NCBI GenBank assembly: GCA_002360295.1
Contig: DEQI01000150.1
Coordinates: forward strand, 1-5,955
Origin: Planococcaceae bacterium UBA3370
GTDB taxonomy: Bacteria; Bacillota; Bacilli; Bacillales_A; Planococcaceae
Length of the DNA stretch: 5,955 bases
Direction of reading: 5' to 3'
The translations under genes and the position numbers were made by a program. A model generated the notes under the pieces. It saw nothing but the letters and a program-made list of their open reading frames with translations, made no database searches and had not been told where the DNA came from. Below are positions 4,547-5,955 of this stretch, piece after piece; within the stretch, counting starts at the first letter, position 1, and each line of letters opens with the position of its first letter.

Positions 4547-5955
4547 ATGAAATTAGATGCAGAAATTAAAGCACAATTAGCCCAATATCTTGAGTTGCTT
4601 GAAGGCGATATCGTGCTAAAAGTAAGCGCTGGTTCTGATGATGTTTCGCGCGATATGCTGGCTTTAGTAGAAGAATTACAATCCATGTCATCTCACATTC
4701 AAGTAGAGCATACGCAGCTACATAGAACACCTAGCTTTAGCGTAAATCGTATGAGTGAAGATACAGGCATCGTTTTTGCAGGCGTGCCTCTTGGACATGA
4801 ATTCACTTCTTTAGTATTAGCGTTACTTCAAGTAAGCGGCCGTGCACCAAAAGTTGACGAAGATGTTATCAATCAAATCAAAAACATAAAAGGCGACTAT
4901 CGCTTTGAATCATATATCAGCTTAAGCTGCCACAACTGTCCTGATGTGGTGCAAGCATTAAATATTATGAGTGTGTTAAATCCTTCTATTTCACACACGA
5001 TGATTGATGGTGCAGCATTTAAAGAAGAAGTAGAAAGCAAAGATATTTTAGCTGTACCTACTGTTTATTTAAATGGCGAGCCATTTGGTAGTGGTCGTAT
5101 GACATTAGCTGAAATTTTAGCTAAATTAGGTACTGGTCCTGATGCTTCTGAATTTGATAATAAAGATCCTTTCGATGTACTTGTTGTAGGTGGTGGTCCT
5201 GCTGGTGCAAGTGCAGCTATTTACGCAGCTCGTAAAGGTATTCGTACAGGTATTGTCGCAGAACGCTTCGGTGGTCAAGTGAATGATACGTTAGCTATCG
5301 AAAACATTATCGGTACAAAGTATACAGAAGGTCCAAAATTCGTTGCTAGCCTTGAAGAGCATGCCAAAGACTATCCTATCGATATTATGAATTTACAACG
5401 CGCTACTCGTTTAGAAAAGAAAGATTTGATCGAAATCGAGCTAGAAAACGGTGCGGTACTAAAAAGTAAAACTGTCATCCTATCAACAGGTGCTCGTTGG
5501 CGTAATGTCGGCGTTCCAGGTGAAGCCGAATTCAAAAACAAAGGTGTAGCATACTGCCCTCACTGTGATGGTCCATTATTTGCTGGTAAAGATGTTGCGG
5601 TTATCGGTGGTGGTAACTCTGGTATCGAAGCAGCAATCGATCTTGCAGGAATTGTAAAACACGTAACAGTACTTGAATTTAATTCAGAACTAAAAGCGGA
5701 CCAAGTACTTCAAGATCGCCTACGTAGTTTACCGAATGTTACAATTGTAACTAATGCTCAAACACAAGAGATTACAGGAACAGATAAAGTAAATGGTATT
5801 ACTTATGTTGATCGTAACTCTGGCGAAACACATCATGTTGAATTACAAGGTGTATTCATTTTAATCGGTCTTGTACCTAATACAGATTGGTTAGGAGATA
5901 CTCTTGAAAAAACACGTATGGGCGAAATCGTTGTCGACAAACATGGCGCAACAAG
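4547..5955 (+). CDS. ahpF: Alkyl hydroperoxide reductase subunit F, cut by right edge
   Basis: Flavoprotein disulfide reductase that passes electrons from NAD(P)H via FAD to oxidised AhpC. From ATG 4547, 469 complete codons are open to the edge; AhpF is about 510 residues, so about 40 are missing. The N-terminal tandem thioredoxin-fold domain (residues about 1-200) carries Cys128-His-Asn-Cys131, the centre that reduces AhpC, and cis-Pro in AVPTVYLNG. Then come the FAD-binding [19 protein letters not shown] (Gly215-Gly220 core), FGGQVNDT, the second redox centre Cys337-Pro-His-Cys340 followed by DGP, the NAD(P)H-binding [17 protein letters not shown] (core 354-359), and GLVPNT near the end. 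The presence of both CxxC centres and the N-terminal domain separates it from plain thioredoxin reductase. AAGGAGA overlaps the ahpC stop codon and lies about 10 bases before the ATG. It is co-transcribed with ahpC. No defects are seen in the visible part. Confidence 0.97.
   Translation, partial: MKLDAEIKAQLAQYLELLEGDIVLKVSAGSDDVSRDMLALVEELQSMSSHIQVEHTQLHRTPSFSVNRMSEDTGIVFAGVPLGHEFTSLVLALLQVSGRAPKVDEDVINQIKNIKGDYRFESYISLSCHNCPDVVQALNIMSVLNPSISHTMIDGAAFKEEVESKDILAVPTVYLNGEPFGSGRMTLAEILAKLGTGPDASEFDNKDPFDVLVVGGGPAGASAAIYAARKGIRTGIVAERFGGQVNDTLAIENIIGTKYTEGPKFVASLEEHAKDYPIDIMNLQRATRLEKKDLIEIELENGAVLKSKTVILSTGARWRNVGVPGEAEFKNKGVAYCPHCDGPLFAGKDVAVIGGGNSGIEAAIDLAGIVKHVTVLEFNSELKADQVLQDRLRSLPNVTIVTNAQTQEITGTDKVNGITYVDRNSGETHHVELQGVFILIGLVPNTDWLGDTLEKTRMGEIVVDKHGAT

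Noticed and set aside
4281..4686. Two minus-strand open frames of 70 and 62 codons opposite ahpC and ahpF.
   Set aside because: Both are antisense shadows of highly conserved coding sequence, without promoter or ribosome site.
4547..5955. Reading the flavoprotein as thioredoxin reductase (TrxB).
   Set aside because: The roughly 200-residue N-terminal tandem thioredoxin-fold domain with its own CHNC centre, and the position right after ahpC, identify AhpF.

Overview
This window looks like chromosomal DNA of a low-GC Gram-positive bacterium. The AT-rich intergenic DNA, strong AGGAGG-type ribosome binding sites, frequent TTG starts and the ahpC-ahpF arrangement all point to Bacillales. The protein style suggests the Lysinibacillus/Solibacillus/Planococcaceae side of that order, but the genus is an inference. 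It holds five protein genes, two of them cut by the window edges. There are no RNA genes, mobile elements or CRISPR arrays.

Left part (1-2003, minus strand): the 5' end of a histidine-utilisation operon. It is transcribed leftward and begins with a YjiH-type (nucleoside-recognition/Gate domain) multi-spanning membrane protein. Fifteen bases later comes the N-terminal 217 codons of urocanate hydratase (hutU), which continues past base 1. The membrane protein probably supplies substrate uptake for the pathway. Urocanate hydratase converts urocanate to imidazolone-propionate, the second step of histidine breakdown.

Middle (2004-3699): a 159-bp divergent control region, then a rightward gene for a 483-residue YesN-like regulator. 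The regulator has a shortened, partly degenerate receiver domain, a degenerate GGDEF-like middle segment and an AraC-type DNA-binding domain. It ends at a strong intrinsic terminator. Its divergent position makes it the obvious candidate activator of the hut genes. The control region contains an inverted repeat with 8-bp arms and an 8-bp direct repeat at 14-bp spacing that could be its binding sites. No sensor kinase gene is visible.

Right part (3700-5955, plus strand): an AT-rich, palindrome-dense upstream region with a good sigma-A-like promoter and a PerR-box-like site, followed by ahpC and ahpF. These encode the alkyl hydroperoxide reductase pair: AhpC reduces peroxides through Cys47/Cys166, and AhpF re-reduces AhpC with NAD(P)H through FAD and two CxxC centres. 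ahpF is cut by the right edge after 469 codons.

The gene content is mostly ordinary. The points worth a second look are the regulator and transporter choice in the hut cluster, the use of TTG starts by all three hut-side genes, and the repeat-rich ahpC leader. No clearly undescribed system is visible in this window.
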